Source: Alligator mississippiensis (lineage: Eukaryota; Chordata; Crocodylia; Alligatoridae). From it: a stretch of DNA of 64,000 bases. Under the pieces are notes generated by a model, which made no database searches, was not told the origin of the DNA, and saw nothing but the letters and a program-made list of their open reading frames with translations. Below, one piece after another: positions 37,501-44,900 of this stretch (position 1 is its first letter; every line of letters starts with the position of its first letter). The position numbers and the translations under genes were made by a program. The stretch spans positions 5,905,501 through 5,969,500 of the forward strand of contig NC_081828.1 of assembly GCF_030867095.1 (NCBI RefSeq), written 5' to 3'.

Positions 37501-38225
37501 ATATTGCTGTTTCTATAGCCAAGCTGGGGGCAAAAGCAACACGTAGAATAGACCAAGCACTATTGAAAGGCCCTCGCTGCCAGGCTCAATCATTCCCTGC
37601 ATGTAAAATGGTCATTGCTGTTTCAAAAGAGCTTGACCGGTGCATCAAATCCCATTCTTAGAAGAACTAATGAGGGAGGCTTATTCACAGCAATATGCTC
37701 TTTGAGGAGGAAAATGTTTGAGCCACACAGCCACCATGGTGCTCAGACTGTCCATTTTGCTTGTCAAAGTGTTGAAAGAAAAAGCCTTTCCTGAGCTTTA
37801 AGCCATTGGCTCCTTGACCAGCAATCAGAGGAGAGGGGGAATAACTCTCTGCCATGGAGAACGTGGCTGAGTATGATGGCTTTCCACCCCAGACCCCCTC
37901 CAGCGGCAGTGTTTGCACCTGGGTTGCGTGGTCTGTGTGTTGGGTATTAGGCCGTGGGGAGGCGAGCAGGATAACCCAGGGTATGGATGCCCTCTCTCTG
38001 CATTTGTTCCCTGCAGCAGCGGAGATGCCGTGCTGGAAGAAGACATACTTTTGGTTCTGTGGGATGTCTGCCAACTCAACGCCCACCTTGACCAGGGAAG
38101 AGAGAGCAGCCCAAGAGCAGAAACTCACCAGCATCGTAGAGAAGCCCCTGTGGAAGACAGTTTGTAATGTAAACGCTTTGCTCTTGCTGGTTATCAATGT
38201 GTTTCTCTGGGGATATTTCGGCTGA
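6191..38225 (+). CDS. SLC5A9: SLC5A9 (SGLT4) sodium/sugar cotransporter, complete, 14 coding exons
   Basis: Spliced coding sequence: 6191-6319, 7666-7737, 13902-14006, 15874-16038, 18807-18912, 19623-19703, 20477-20682, 21649-21784, 22806-22913, 23950-24100, 25844-26012, 26512-26727, 34909-35056, 38017-38225. The total is 2001 nt, or 666 residues plus stop, with every boundary GT-AG and every phase continuous; human SGLT4 is about 681 residues. The protein is a 14-helix SSS-family plasma-membrane transporter. By alignment to SGLT1 I see the TM1 core with Asn76 (SGLT1 Asn78), Glu100 (Glu102), Lys314 (Lys321), Gln450 (Gln457) and the Na2-site serines 385/386 (392/393). An N-glycosylation sequon is at Asn245. 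SGLT1 His83 is Leu81 here, and SGLT1 Tyr290 is Cys283 in the 'WCWCTDQ' motif. Both changes are, from memory, shared with human SGLT4 and separate it from SGLT1 and SGLT2. The family moves mannose, fructose and 1,5-anhydroglucitol with Na+; that substrate range is family knowledge, not read from the sequence. The gene looks intact. Confidence 0.97.
6320..7665 (+). other. SLC5A9: SLC5A9 intron 1
   Basis: Intron with a (GA)n tract at 6365-6381 and a short (ATC)n run near 7418-7430. I see no other feature in it. Confidence 0.8.
7666..7737 (+). CDS. SLC5A9: SLC5A9 coding exon 2
   Basis: Encodes 24 residues, [20 protein letters not shown] then TWGP, the conserved [10 protein letters not shown] loop and start of the next helix of SGLTs. 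The acceptor is ttctgtatttcag and the donor gtgagt, phase 0 at both ends. Confidence 0.95.
8685..8713. repeat. Poly-T then poly-C tract
   Basis: About 18 T's followed by about 10 C's, in intron 2. Confidence 0.9.
8975..9080 (-). mobile_element. CR1 LINE 3' end fragment
   Basis: Reverse complement of the CR1 tail: 'catagactcgtagaaaagg', then 'cacatctagtccaacccc', 'ctgctccaagcaggaccagc' and 'cccaactacatcatccc'. This wording is typical of crocodilian CR1 copies. Confidence 0.8.
9212..9599. mobile_element. Non-autonomous DNA transposon with terminal inverted repeats
   Basis: The left end ggcacgtctacccacgc and the inverted right end gggcgcgtttacacgtgc match, and both are followed by text close to gaatgtgcattag. 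Internal inverted repeats (gtacc...tgggacta) are also present. It is related to the element at 32498-33031. The superfamily is not clear from the ends. Confidence 0.6.
11188..11342. mobile_element. Interspersed repeat with inverted 'ttagtc..aaggtgc' ends
   Basis: The segment starts ggtgcaccttggggactaac and ends near gagttagtctacaaggtgc, which are inverted copies. It contains 'aggcatgagcctttgtaag' and 'ctacagcctacttcagatgc', a text found in many reptile genomes. The class is uncertain. Confidence 0.5.
11766..12198. mobile_element. hAT-type MITE with perfect 8-bp target duplication
   Basis: The element begins CATAGTTTGTCATCC and ends in the inverted complement CAGTGTTTCTCAACC, the usual hAT terminus. 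It is flanked on both sides by ctctacat (11758-11765 and 12199-12206), an 8-bp duplication as hAT transposases make. At 433 bp with no transposase frame, it is non-autonomous. Confidence 0.82.
12479..12540. repeat. Short hairpin MITE
   Basis: 62 bp bounded by gggcctgattctg and its exact inverted complement cagaatcaggccc. These ends belong to a repeat widespread in reptiles and birds. Confidence 0.6.
13902..14006 (+). CDS. SLC5A9: SLC5A9 coding exon 3 (sugar and sodium site helix)
   Basis: Encodes 35 residues containing [20 protein letters not shown] and ending GGFEWN. This is the broken TM1 helix that lines the sugar and Na2 sites in the family. Asn76 and Glu100 match sugar-contact residues of SGLT1, while Leu81 replaces SGLT1 His83. 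The acceptor is ttgcatttcag and the donor gtaagt, phase 0 at both ends. Confidence 0.96.
15020..15110 (+). mobile_element. CR1 3' end fragment
   Basis: The text 'ggtgagactagacgatctaa' followed by 'cagtcacatctggcctta' resembles the CR1 tail before its terminal repeats. Confidence 0.5.
15170..15215 (-). mobile_element. CR1 3' end fragment, opposite strand
   Basis: 'tatagattcacggatgttag' followed by 'gggctggaagggacccttgg' is the reverse complement of the CR1 3' terminus. Confidence 0.65.
15874..16038 (+). CDS. SLC5A9: SLC5A9 coding exon 4
   Basis: Encodes 55 residues starting [20 protein letters not shown] and including [20 protein letters not shown], the SSS-family signature loop, then a helix ending YIFTKIS. 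The acceptor is tattgctag and the donor gtacgt, phase 0 at both ends. Confidence 0.96.
17160..17310 (+). mobile_element. CR1 LINE 3' end fragment
   Basis: Ends with 'tggactcaatgactgctgg' then 'aggtcccttccagtccgc' and 'ttttctatgaaatcc', the CR1 tail with degraded terminal repeats. Confidence 0.75.
18205..18275 (-). mobile_element. tRNA-derived SINE (MIR-like) fragment
   Basis: 'agagcagggaatcagcctgg' and 'gtctttcaggatgaggccat' then 'tgctctgacccatgcag' read as the reverse complement of a tRNA-like SINE head. Confidence 0.5.
18807..18912 (+). CDS. SLC5A9: SLC5A9 coding exon 5
   Basis: Encodes [20 protein letters not shown] followed by a helix ending VYTIA plus one base of a split Gly codon. The acceptor is ttccag and the donor gtaatg, leaving phase 1, which matches exon 6. 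Confidence 0.96.
18913..19622 (+). other. SLC5A9: SLC5A9 intron 5
   Basis: Contains a MIR-like 3' fragment at 19385-19480. No other feature seen. Confidence 0.75.
19385..19480 (+). mobile_element. MIR-like SINE 3' fragment
   Basis: 'acctctatacaacagggata' then 'ataccctggtacttcacaag' and 'gtgattgtgaagtgctcaag' follow the MIR 3' half in order. Confidence 0.6.
19623..19703 (+). CDS. SLC5A9: SLC5A9 coding exon 6
   Basis: Completes the split Gly and encodes [20 protein letters not shown], the conserved YTDTLQ motif, then LVLTFI and one base of the next Gly. The acceptor is ctcccaacag and the donor gtacga. Confidence 0.96.
19704..20476 (+). other. SLC5A9: SLC5A9 intron 6
   Basis: I see only a purine-rich stretch (20365-20425) in it. 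The long open frame crossing it and exon 7 is in the wrong phase for the transporter. Confidence 0.75.
20477..20682 (+). CDS. SLC5A9: SLC5A9 coding exon 7 (extracellular loop, glycosylation site)
   Basis: Encodes the external loop [20 protein letters not shown] with the sequon Asn245-Thr-Thr in [20 protein letters not shown]. The helix that follows ends in LWCWCTDQ. Cys283 takes the place of SGLT1 Tyr290, as in human SGLT4. The acceptor is ttcttcctcag and the donor gtacag. A longer overlapping reading frame in another phase (19871-20635) is a shadow. Confidence 0.96.
20683..21648 (+). other. SLC5A9: SLC5A9 intron 7
   Basis: Contains a MIR-like 3' fragment around 21000-21085 ('gcctcagtttccccatctgt' and 'caaatgctttgaaag'). 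No other feature seen. Confidence 0.7.
21649..21784 (+). CDS. SLC5A9: SLC5A9 coding exon 8
   Basis: Encodes [20 protein letters not shown] then [20 protein letters not shown] and RALYP plus one base. It includes the invariant VQR motif and Lys314, equal to SGLT1 Lys321. The acceptor is tgatgcag and the donor gtaagg. Confidence 0.96.
21785..22805 (+). other. SLC5A9: SLC5A9 intron 8
   Basis: Nothing recognised apart from a T/C-rich tract (22780-22795) that serves as the polypyrimidine tract of exon 9. Confidence 0.7.
22806..22913 (+). CDS. SLC5A9: SLC5A9 coding exon 9 (Cys-rich external loop)
   Basis: Encodes [20 protein letters not shown] then [16 protein letters not shown] and one base. The spaced cysteines ([17 protein letters not shown]) are typical of the disulfide-bonded extracellular loop of SGLTs. 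The acceptor is ctgctacag and the donor gtgagg. Confidence 0.95.
22914..23949 (+). other. SLC5A9: SLC5A9 intron 9
   Basis: An unusually A/T-rich intron for this gene, with a 36-bp tandem repeat at 23099-23180. Nothing else recognised. Confidence 0.7.
23099..23180. repeat. 36-bp tandem repeat, about 2.3 copies
   Basis: Units at 23099-23134 and 23135-23170 are identical, starting attatacagatatccattt, with a partial third unit to 23180. Since 36 is a multiple of three, the repeat stays open in one frame by accident. Confidence 0.9.
23950..24100 (+). CDS. SLC5A9: SLC5A9 coding exon 10 (Na+ site helix)
   Basis: Encodes [20 protein letters not shown] then [14 protein letters not shown], the TM8 helix with Na2-site serines 385 and 386. 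It goes on to the cytosolic [15 protein letters not shown] and two bases of a split Arg. The length of 151 nt is as remembered for other SGLT genes. The donor AG|gtcctc is weak: it is GT, but lacks purine at +3 and G at +5. Confidence 0.95.
24101..25843 (+). other. SLC5A9: SLC5A9 intron 10
   Basis: Almost half of this intron is a ~125-bp minisatellite (24311-25064). The rest shows no recognised repeat apart from a C-run (25718-25730). Confidence 0.75.
24311..25064 (+). repeat. Minisatellite, ~125-bp unit, six copies with higher-order pattern
   Basis: The core 'gcaggttgaacccatcac' recurs at about 24322, 24449, 24575, 24699, 24826 and 24950, giving spacings of 124-127. Each unit also has 'tttattgctatctggt', 'gacata', 'cttaactctt' and 'gttgtggctct'. 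A variant block after gatgc marks unit types: gcagctaat (units 1, 4, 6), gcagaccgt (2, 5), gcaaatcat (3). The order is A-B-C-A-B-A, and units 1 and 4 are nearly identical, suggesting a ~375-bp higher-order repeat. The array ends in a truncated unit. Confidence 0.93.
25844..26012 (+). CDS. SLC5A9: SLC5A9 coding exon 11 (sugar site helix, Gln450)
   Basis: Completes Arg420 and encodes [20 protein letters not shown], then [20 protein letters not shown]. Gln450 is equivalent to SGLT1 Gln457, a sugar contact. The exon ends [10 protein letters not shown]. The acceptor is ttcctctctccag and the donor gtaagt. Confidence 0.96.
26013..26511 (+). other. SLC5A9: SLC5A9 intron 11
   Basis: Short intron with no recognised feature. 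Confidence 0.8.
26512..26727 (+). CDS. SLC5A9: SLC5A9 coding exon 12
   Basis: Encodes 72 residues: [20 protein letters not shown], a loop with [20 protein letters not shown], and the helix [20 protein letters not shown] followed by [12 protein letters not shown]. The exon is strikingly rich in G and C at third positions compared with exons 6 and 9. The acceptor is tccttggcag and the donor gtaagc, phase 0. Confidence 0.96.
28251..28312. repeat. Direct duplication of a 22-bp word
   Basis: 'gtaccaacatccctgaaaga' occurs at about 28251 and again at about 28291, separated by 'ctaataggta' repeats. A local slippage-type duplication. Confidence 0.8.
28433..28516. repeat. (CCCA)n(CA)n compound microsatellite
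   Basis: C-run, then about six ccca/cacc units, then more than 25 ca units. Confidence 0.97.
28985..29200 (+). mobile_element. CR1 LINE fragment, upstream of the tail
   Basis: 'accaattcaaacagggatgg', 'gtgcggagaaaaggctacga', 'ataggatggggagagtgg' and 'tatacgagctgggcatgg' match, in order, the CR1 region just after the reverse transcriptase that reads like 'gtgcagagaagggctac...gatgat'. The copy is sense, diverged and truncated at both ends. Confidence 0.65.
29495..29590 (-). mobile_element. MIR-like SINE fragment
   Basis: 'aaacccaggtctcttgcttc' followed by 'ctgggtcagtgccctggctg' and 'ttgggctaaaag' is the reverse complement of a tRNA-like SINE head. Confidence 0.6.
32498..33031. mobile_element. 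Non-autonomous DNA transposon with TIRs and internal palindrome
   Basis: Left end gggtgcatttacatgtgc; inverted right end gggcacagctacatgtgc. Inside is a long inverted repeat between 32525 and 32615 (gcctattttaatgtgcatta against aatgcacattaaaatagg). Its ends and the repeated word 'aatgcacatta' tie it to the copy in intron 2 (9212-9599). Confidence 0.65.
33490..33529. repeat. (GT)n(GC)n(GT)n microsatellite
   Basis: Alternating gt, cg and gt units, able to form Z-DNA. Confidence 0.9.
34040..34115 (+). mobile_element. tRNA-derived SINE head
   Basis: 'cagcctagtgattagggcac' then 'tttcctgggagtcaagtgat' resembles the A-box region and downstream text of a MIR-like SINE. Confidence 0.6.
34909..35056 (+). 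CDS. SLC5A9: SLC5A9 coding exon 13 (cytoplasmic linker)
   Basis: Encodes [20 protein letters not shown] then an acidic, Pro/Gly-containing linker ending DPEPGHEPG and one base. The start matches human LTRLTWWTR. The rest is the poorly conserved cytoplasmic loop before the last helix and is shorter than the human one, accounting for most of the 15-residue size difference. The acceptor is ccatccag and the donor gtaggt. Confidence 0.93.
35057..38016 (+). other. SLC5A9: SLC5A9 intron 13
   Basis: Contains a MIR-like 3' fragment at 36230-36330 ('gcctcagtttccccagtata') and a CR1 tail at 37340-37455. A small palindrome ccagtggtttccaaatccactgg spans 35218-35240. The A/T-rich stretch 36300-37140 shows nothing recognised. 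Confidence 0.75.
37340..37455 (+). mobile_element. CR1 LINE 3' end fragment
   Basis: 'gcaggctggacctgatgagc' then 'tgtaaggtcccttccagccc' is the CR1 tail in sense orientation. It stops before the usual terminal octamers. Confidence 0.75.
38017..38225 (+). CDS. SLC5A9: SLC5A9 coding exon 14 (last helix and stop)
   Basis: Encodes [20 protein letters not shown], the conserved [20 protein letters not shown], and the final helix [18 protein letters not shown] followed by TGA. Human ends INAVLLLAINIFLWGYFA. The acceptor ctgcagcag offers two AGs three bases apart (NAGNAG); either keeps the frame and they differ by one Ala. Confidence 0.96.
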
Positions 38226-38490
38226 GGTGGGAGCCGGGGCTGCAGACAGTCTTCAACCTACTTGGCTTTGATTCAGCACCACTACGGATGCAAACTGAAA
38301 AGAACAAATTAACCTCCTCCTCCTCCTCTTCACCCCAGCCTGGAGCCAGTAGGCGACGAAGACAACAGACTGGCCCTTAGGCTCTAGCACGCTTCTTGTG
38401 CAACTTCCGATAATGCACTGGTTGTAGGAAAAGGTTTTAGCCCCATGGATTTCCCACGGGGAACAATAAAGCCCAGTGTGACCCGGATTC
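38226..38490 (+). other. SLC5A9: SLC5A9 3' UTR with polyA signal
   Basis: Untranslated DNA after the TGA. A canonical AATAAA is at 38465-38470, about 240 bases past the stop, followed by a G/T-rich stretch (attcgggggttttcagg) near 38512 that could serve as the downstream element. The exact cleavage site is not visible. Confidence 0.6.
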
Positions 38491-38639
38491 AGAACCAAAT
38501 CAGCCTCAGCATTCGGGGGTTTTCAGGGCAGGATTTGACTCAACTCAAAAAGCAGGAGTCAACGATGAGGCTTAGAGCCAAGCTCGGTTCAAAGGAAAGC
38601 TCGGGGGTTATTCGATTCTGGAGGCGTTAGCTCAGGCCA

Positions 38640-39360
38640 ACATCTGGTGCCTTGGCCTGTTCTCTTCTTTATGCTGGTTTTACCTGTGGCCTTAGTGGAT
38701 TTATTTCTGATTTCCAGTGATAGGCAGGGCAAGAGACTCAGACCAGGGTCATTACTATAGCAAACAAGAAAATTCCCATTACAACCTCCATGACCACCTT
38801 GCTGCCCCATATCAGCGTTATGGGCGATCCCCATATGGACCAATGAAAAGACCTATGTCTGCCCATCAAGCCACCAGCACAGTCCCTATAAGCAAGCCCT
38901 GAATGGTGGCCCAGGCATGGATTTCATCCCTTGTCTTCAGACTGCTCCGACGCACATTGTAGGTATTGGACCCTTCCACGACTGAACATCCAGGCTAAGA
39001 CTTAGCTCCGCATTGTGAGCGGGACAGCCTCTTAACCAACCAGAGACACCTCCAGGTTAGCCTATCAAAACAACTCTAGATTATGTGTTAGCCTATCAAA
39101 AACAACCCTAAGGTATGTGTCAGCCAACCACAAAGAATAGCTGGATCAGCCAAGCAGAGAGAACCCAAAGGTCCAAGGGTTGCCTGCAAATATCATTTTC
39201 AATATCTATAGGGTACAACTGAGTCATGTCTTTCCACTCCTGAGGGACCATACTGCCTCCATGGTCGTGCCTGGACCACTATTTATGCATTGAACCGATG
39301 TTGCCTTTTAACAGTGTTAGCAGCAATAAAAGACCTTTAAAAATAGTGAAGTACTATTTA
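38640..39360 (+). other. Unclassified repeat-like stretch, possibly a solo-LTR-type fossil
   Basis: This segment downstream of SLC5A9 includes imperfect tandem words ('gttagcctatcaaaa' at about 39056 and 39092) and an 'aataaaag' box near 39326. Those features would suit an old LTR, but I see no matching second copy, no clear ends and no coding parts. The class is open. Confidence 0.2.
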
Positions 39361-39874
39361 AGGTTATTTTTATAAGGGGTTATTTACATCGCAGTAACGC
39401 GTGAAGGCCCCCCCACAGCCCAGGTCCTCACAGTGCTGGATGCTCCACAGTAAATGACAAGCTTTGCCCCCACGCTCCATAGACCTGGTCCTTTATGCAT
39501 GCCCAGATGCTCTCCAGTCTTGACAGGGATGAGTTGAGCACCATGTATCGCAAGTCTAAGCCTGATCATGCTCTACCAACAAGGTGTTGCTCTGCTCAGA
39601 TGCCTTAAGACGTCCACTTTGTCCACCATGTCAACTTTGTGCCAGCGGGATGAAGCTACCATGCTCCTTGCTAATACCACCACAGCTTCCTCTGGGACTG
39701 TTTCCTTTCAAACCATAGCATTGCGATTGCAGCACTCGCTCACGGAAGTGAGAGACTTTGACTTCTCTCCCTTCTATGCCTATAGGGATTTGTTGTGACT
39801 ATTGCTTCCTAAACGTTTCTTTAACCACCAGCCTGTAGGCTGTTTTGGTTTTTTGGGTTTATTTTTTTTTGGTG

Positions 39875-39935
39875 GGGGTAGGGGGGACATTGGCCAGATG
39901 AGTACCCTAACCGCTAGGCTTTAGTCAGGCTCACT
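39875..39935 (-). mobile_element. tRNA-derived SINE head fragment
   Basis: 'cattggccagatgagtaccc' then 'taaccgctaggctttagtca' is the reverse complement of an A-box-like 'ctagcggttagggtactc'. Confidence 0.45.
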
Positions 39936-41023
39936 TTCCGTCCCTCCTTCTCTTTGACCTAGTGAATGCTGTGCTGCACAATGGGCCCAACGTCAACCGA
40001 AGGCGGCCTACAGTAACCTCTAACGTGGTGGTCAGGGTCCTCTCTTGAGATGTGAGAGGCATGGATTTGCACCCTATCAGGCAGAGGAAGGAACAAAACC
40101 CAACACACATAAGTCTCTCACTTGGGAGGAGGGTTGGGTAGGCACCTCGCTTCAGGTCTTTTATTGGATCTAGAGCTTGTAGACTTAAGCATTTGGTGAT
40201 GAGACCTGGCAGATGGATGAAACTTGCCCAGCTGGGGGGAGGTGGTCAGAGAGGGTGAGAAATAACAACAGAGGGTGAAATTTTGGCCACAGCAAAGTCA
40301 GCAGTAAAACTTCCCTTGTCTTCCATGGGGTCCGGGTTTCAACAGGACGGCTAAGAACCGGGCACATGCCTGATTAGGAACAGCACCAGCTGCTTCTCAC
40401 CCGGCTGGCCACTATCAGACAGCCTAGCCCACCTACAAGCCTGGGCATAGGCCATTCCTCCTCGGTACCAAGACTCTCAGGTGGAAAGCGTACGGTCCCT
40501 GGCTTTTTAAAAACATGCAGGTTTTTAATGCTTCCCTCCCAAAAGAGGAGGCTTACCTTGCCTTTCCTTTAAGCATCCGGCAGCAAATGTGGCCACTTAT
40601 ACAGCCAGGTGGTCTCCTGGGCTGCCCTGCTTCATGCAGGAGGGAAGGCTTGGGCTTTTGCCTTTCATTTTGAAATGAGCCAGGGGGTGGCTTCATCTGG
40701 CCATGCTGTGCAGGCGGCCCAGCCTGGCGTCCCCACCCCACGGGGCCGAGTGCAGAGCTCTGTTTCTTCCCTTGCACAGACAAGCGTGCAATGTTTGCTC
40801 TATGGAATTGGCCAGCCTTAATAAGCAGCTGTGTGGCCAGCTGTCTCCCGCTAGGGAATCTGGAACATCAGCCCTGGGCTTCATCTAGCATTGTGATGGC
40901 CTCTTGCTGAGTGCCAGCTCCTCATCCGATCCAAATCGCTTTACATTGCAGTAGCAGAGGGAGGGGGAGTCTGTTGTTGCTGCCATGAAATAATACCATC
41001 CTTCACCTTCTGAAGGGGAGAGT

Positions 41024-41190
41024 GATGCAAAAGTACTTTCCAAGTACTTTTGGTGTTGGTATGCAACCAACACATGCATACATATCCATAGCTTCCCAGT
41101 TTATCATCCACCTAATGGACCAGGATACCTTCAGCTTCATGGTCCTGCCAAGACATATTAAATAATTTGGAGGAAAGTACTTTTGCAATA
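41024..41190. repeat. Dispersed duplicate segment, copy 1
   Basis: Shares with 42461-42625, in the same orientation, 'tatgcaaccaacacatgcat', 'catagcttccca', 'tggaccaggatacctt' and 'aataatttggaggaaagtac'. Copy 1 lacks about 25 bases present in copy 2. Confidence 0.85.
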
Positions 41191-42460
41191 GCGATAAAAG
41201 ATCTTGGTCTTACTAAAAACTGGAGGAAAGACTGCACCCTCCCCTTGCAGTACAACTGAGTGCCACGTTTCCTACCATAACTGTTTTACACTGGCTGGTG
41301 TGTGCTGTGCAGTGCCTGGTACTCAGCATAAACTGAGATGAAGACAAGTTAAGCAAAGCTGTAATTCAGATGTCGCCACATAAAGAAAGAAATGTAAGAG
41401 TGGGGAAATGCCAAGGGATTCTCTCAGGCTACATTGGCCAAGATGGCGTGTGTGTGCTTATAAGACATCACATGCTGCCCAGAAGTTGCACGGGATAATT
41501 AGGACTATACCTCCAAGACATCATCTGCACCTCAGTTCAGGGCCAGCACCTCTGGGGAAGGAAGAGTGATTAGGTAACTTTTCTGGACAGGTCTCATAGG
41601 AGGGAAAAAATCCTGTGGATCTTAATAGGGACCAAATCAAAGCAATGCCACAGACATCGCCATGCTCAAAAAGCCCTTCTTGGAGAGAAACATGGGACTT
41701 AAGGAGAACGGATCAGGAATTTGCCACACATGTGAACATGTACACAGGAACATTTCTGATTCTCCAGAAGGGAAACAGAAAATTTCGATTTGCCCCTGAC
41801 CCTTCTTTCAGGCCTGATCGATTCAAATTGGACTGGTTCACTTGGATGAATGGACCCAAGGGTTTGATCAGGTTGACCTGATCTGAGACCAGCTGCATTT
41901 CTCCATCTATGCATTGGAGATAGGAACTGCTGCTCTCACGTGACATGGTCTCTTTTGCAGACCAGACTTCATTTCCCATAAGGAAATGTGGTTTCGCTTC
42001 TGGCTACACTATGTGATGTATCATGGGATATGTAGTCTAACCACAGGAGCATCAGGCTCCCAAACGACACCAGGCCATTTACCCCAAAGGCAAGTGCCAT
42101 CTTAAGACCACGTGTCCTGAGTCGGTTCAAACTACTTCATTTTTGGAAGTCACCAGGAACCGACGTGAGTCTGCTTTTGGAAAGCACCGTGTTAAATATG
42201 CCCTTTGCATGTGAATGCTGTTTCCAATCATTCAGCTTCCTCTCCCTCTTCCACTTACGTTATTCTCCGTCTCACCTTCCCTCTTTCCATCTCAACCTTT
42301 TCCCCATCACTCAACTGTCTCTCTTTTTCCATCATTGTTCTTCTCCACTTTTTTGGCTCCAGTAATCCCAGTGCTCATCTGTCCTGGTCGCCCCCTTGAA
42401 GCCTGCTGTTACGCTCTCCCGCTCCTCCCCTCTGTGATCTGCGATTCTCAACAATTCAGT

Positions 42461-42625
42461 ATGCAACCAACACATGCATCTATGCGCTATGCCTAATGCC
42501 ATGAGGTTCTTGGATACATTCATAGCTTCCCACAGTTTATCCATCCACCCAGTGGACCAGGATACCTTCGGTTTGTGGTGCTGCCAAAACGTACTAAATA
42601 ATTTGGAGGAAAGTACTTTTGCAAA
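42461..42625. repeat. Dispersed duplicate segment, copy 2
   Basis: Second copy, 1.4 kb from the first. It ends in 'aataatttggaggaaagtac' followed by 'ttttgcaa' as in copy 1. I do not recognise the family. Confidence 0.85.
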
Positions 42626-44417
42626 CACCAATACTGCTATGCAAGTCCAGAGCCCTCCTCATACGTTTGAGGAAGGCAAAACTCCCAAGAGCACCTTAAA
42701 GGTGGCACAACAGTTAGGCTGATACAAGTAAGACTGGAAAATTTAGCAAAGTGAGAGAATCCAATTTACCGCAAGCACTAGTGACATTCATATGCCGTGA
42801 CTGTGCAGAGACTGGTCTGCCAACGTGCCGTGCATCCAACAACGCCACGATGCTTTCACGTTGTGACAAACGAAGCACATACTAGCAGGTAAAACTCTGG
42901 CAGACTTTGGAGGAGACTTCCGGGGATACAGGCTCTCACACAGGCTCACTAAAAAGGAGATCACGTAGCGCAATGGCAAATACTGAAATTGCGACTATTT
43001 TTTTGCACCTGAGACCAGAATTTCAGCTGATGTGAATGTATTTCCAAAGGAGCAATGGGGATTTAAACCAGCTCCAGCTCAGGCCCATGCAGTTATGGTC
43101 TCGTAGACTCGCCTTGTGAAGGTGTATTTAGATGTTTCAAAAATACACCTTTCTTGGTATCCCAGGAAAATGCAACAGCAAGGTAAGGGAATAGGGTCTT
43201 CAAAACACAGCAGGTTCGAGTAGGATTTAAGCAGAAAGAAGGAATGAATAAAAGAGGAGAGGCATGAAACCACACAGGGATCCACCCTGCATTAAGTTTT
43301 TATCTTCTGCGCCAGCATTTCTCAGGGAATAGTTTGTCAGCACTGCAGGACTCATACATCCTCGCTCTTCACAGCTTGTGATAAATAGCAATATCCTAAC
43401 AAGAACACATCGCTTTCAGAATTGTAATTGATATACAAGTCCATTGGCAGCAGGCATTATTAATGATGCCAATACATATTTTCTTATTAATCTTCCATAC
43501 TAGGCTTGTGTCTATCTGCAAATGATTATCATTCATTTTCCTGACAAATCTATCAAGATCATTCATTATTGTTCAGCAAAGGATCTTCTTTTAAACAAAG
43601 ATTAATAACTTTGTGTTTTATCTGGCTGGCTGAGCAAAAGGAAATGAAATTAACAATGAACCCTACAAACATGTCACCACTTTAATTTACCGGAAAATAT
43701 TTTAAAATGTTATTTAAAAATATATGCTATGGTAGGCACATTTTATTACTAAAACAGAAAAGAAACTCCATATATTTTAGTGTGACAGATAGCAAGCCAG
43801 CAAATAAGGCGCCATTTTTTCCCCCTATAGCTCTTGGCTTAGCTTTCCTAAAGAGGAAGAAAGATATGATTATACAGGTTGCTTATTGCTTTGATTCTCA
43901 TAGGATCATAAGAAAGTACAACGAATTAAGGAAAATAAATGTCTTCCCATCCACCGAGACTTCAACAATGCCCCTCACCATCACCTGAAGTCATACATGC
44001 CCTTCTGGATCCACACCCTTAACTTTCACAAATGTGACTTCCACCCTGATGAAGCCTGGAAAACCAAATGGAGCTCATAAGAGGTCCCAAATAAACATCC
44101 TGTGATAGATCCAATGCAGAAGGGTCCCTGGCTTTGATCTCCCGTGATGTTCATGGGCAACTCCAAATTTTATCCTCACAAACAACTGCAGATACTTGAT
44201 GCACAAATGGAAAATTAAAAACTCTCCAGTGAGAGATTGCGGTCACCCAGAACAGAACAGGTAACGACTCAATGTCTGATCCACAAATAGGAAGGAGGTT
44301 TCACAGAGATACACTCTGATGTTCCTGATGCAATTGTCTGGCTTGACCATCTCAATATAAAATTTAAGTTGCTCTTCTATATCTATATCAGCCATATGAA
44401 AGAAGAAAATAGGGAAG

Positions 44418-44900
44418 GAGGGCCAGAAGAGACCTCACAAGGTCATCTAGTCCAGCCCCCTGCTCAAAGCAGGATCAGTCCTGATTGAACCATCCCAGCT
44501 AAGCACCTGCCTAACCTACTCTTGAAAACCTCCAAGACTGGAAGGTCCACATCTCTATTCCAATCTTAGCTCACGCATAATCAGAAAGTGCCTCCTAATC
44601 TGCAACCTAAATCACCCCTGCTGCAGCTTGAGGCCATTTCTCCTAGCCCTGTCCCACATGGCCATAGAGAAAAGCCCATCTCCATCCCCTCTGCAATCAC
44701 CTGTCAGGTATTTGAAGACTGGGATCAAATCCTTCACCAGTCTTCTCTTCTCCAGACTAAGCAACCCTAGCTCAGCCTTTCCTCATAAGTCATACTTCCC
44801 AGGCCCTTCATCACTCATGTCACTCTCCACACTTTCCAATCTGCCCACATACCTTTTGAAGTCTATGGTCCCAAACTGAACTTGGGGTAAATAAGATGAG
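44418..44900 (-). mobile_element. CR1 LINE 3' portion, the longest copy in the window
   Basis: Starts 'agggccagaagagacctcac', then 'aaggtcatctagtccagccc', 'cctgctcaaagcaggatcag', and goes through 'cttgaaaacctccaagactg' and 'gcctcctaatctgcaaccta' to 'ctcagcctttcctcataagt'. The order follows a reverse-complemented CR1 3' end of nearly 480 bp. Confidence 0.88.

Noticed and set aside
38640-39360. Possible LTR-type fossil downstream of SLC5A9
   Set aside because: No paired copy, no clear ends and no retroviral coding parts were seen, so I list it only as an unclassified stretch at low confidence.
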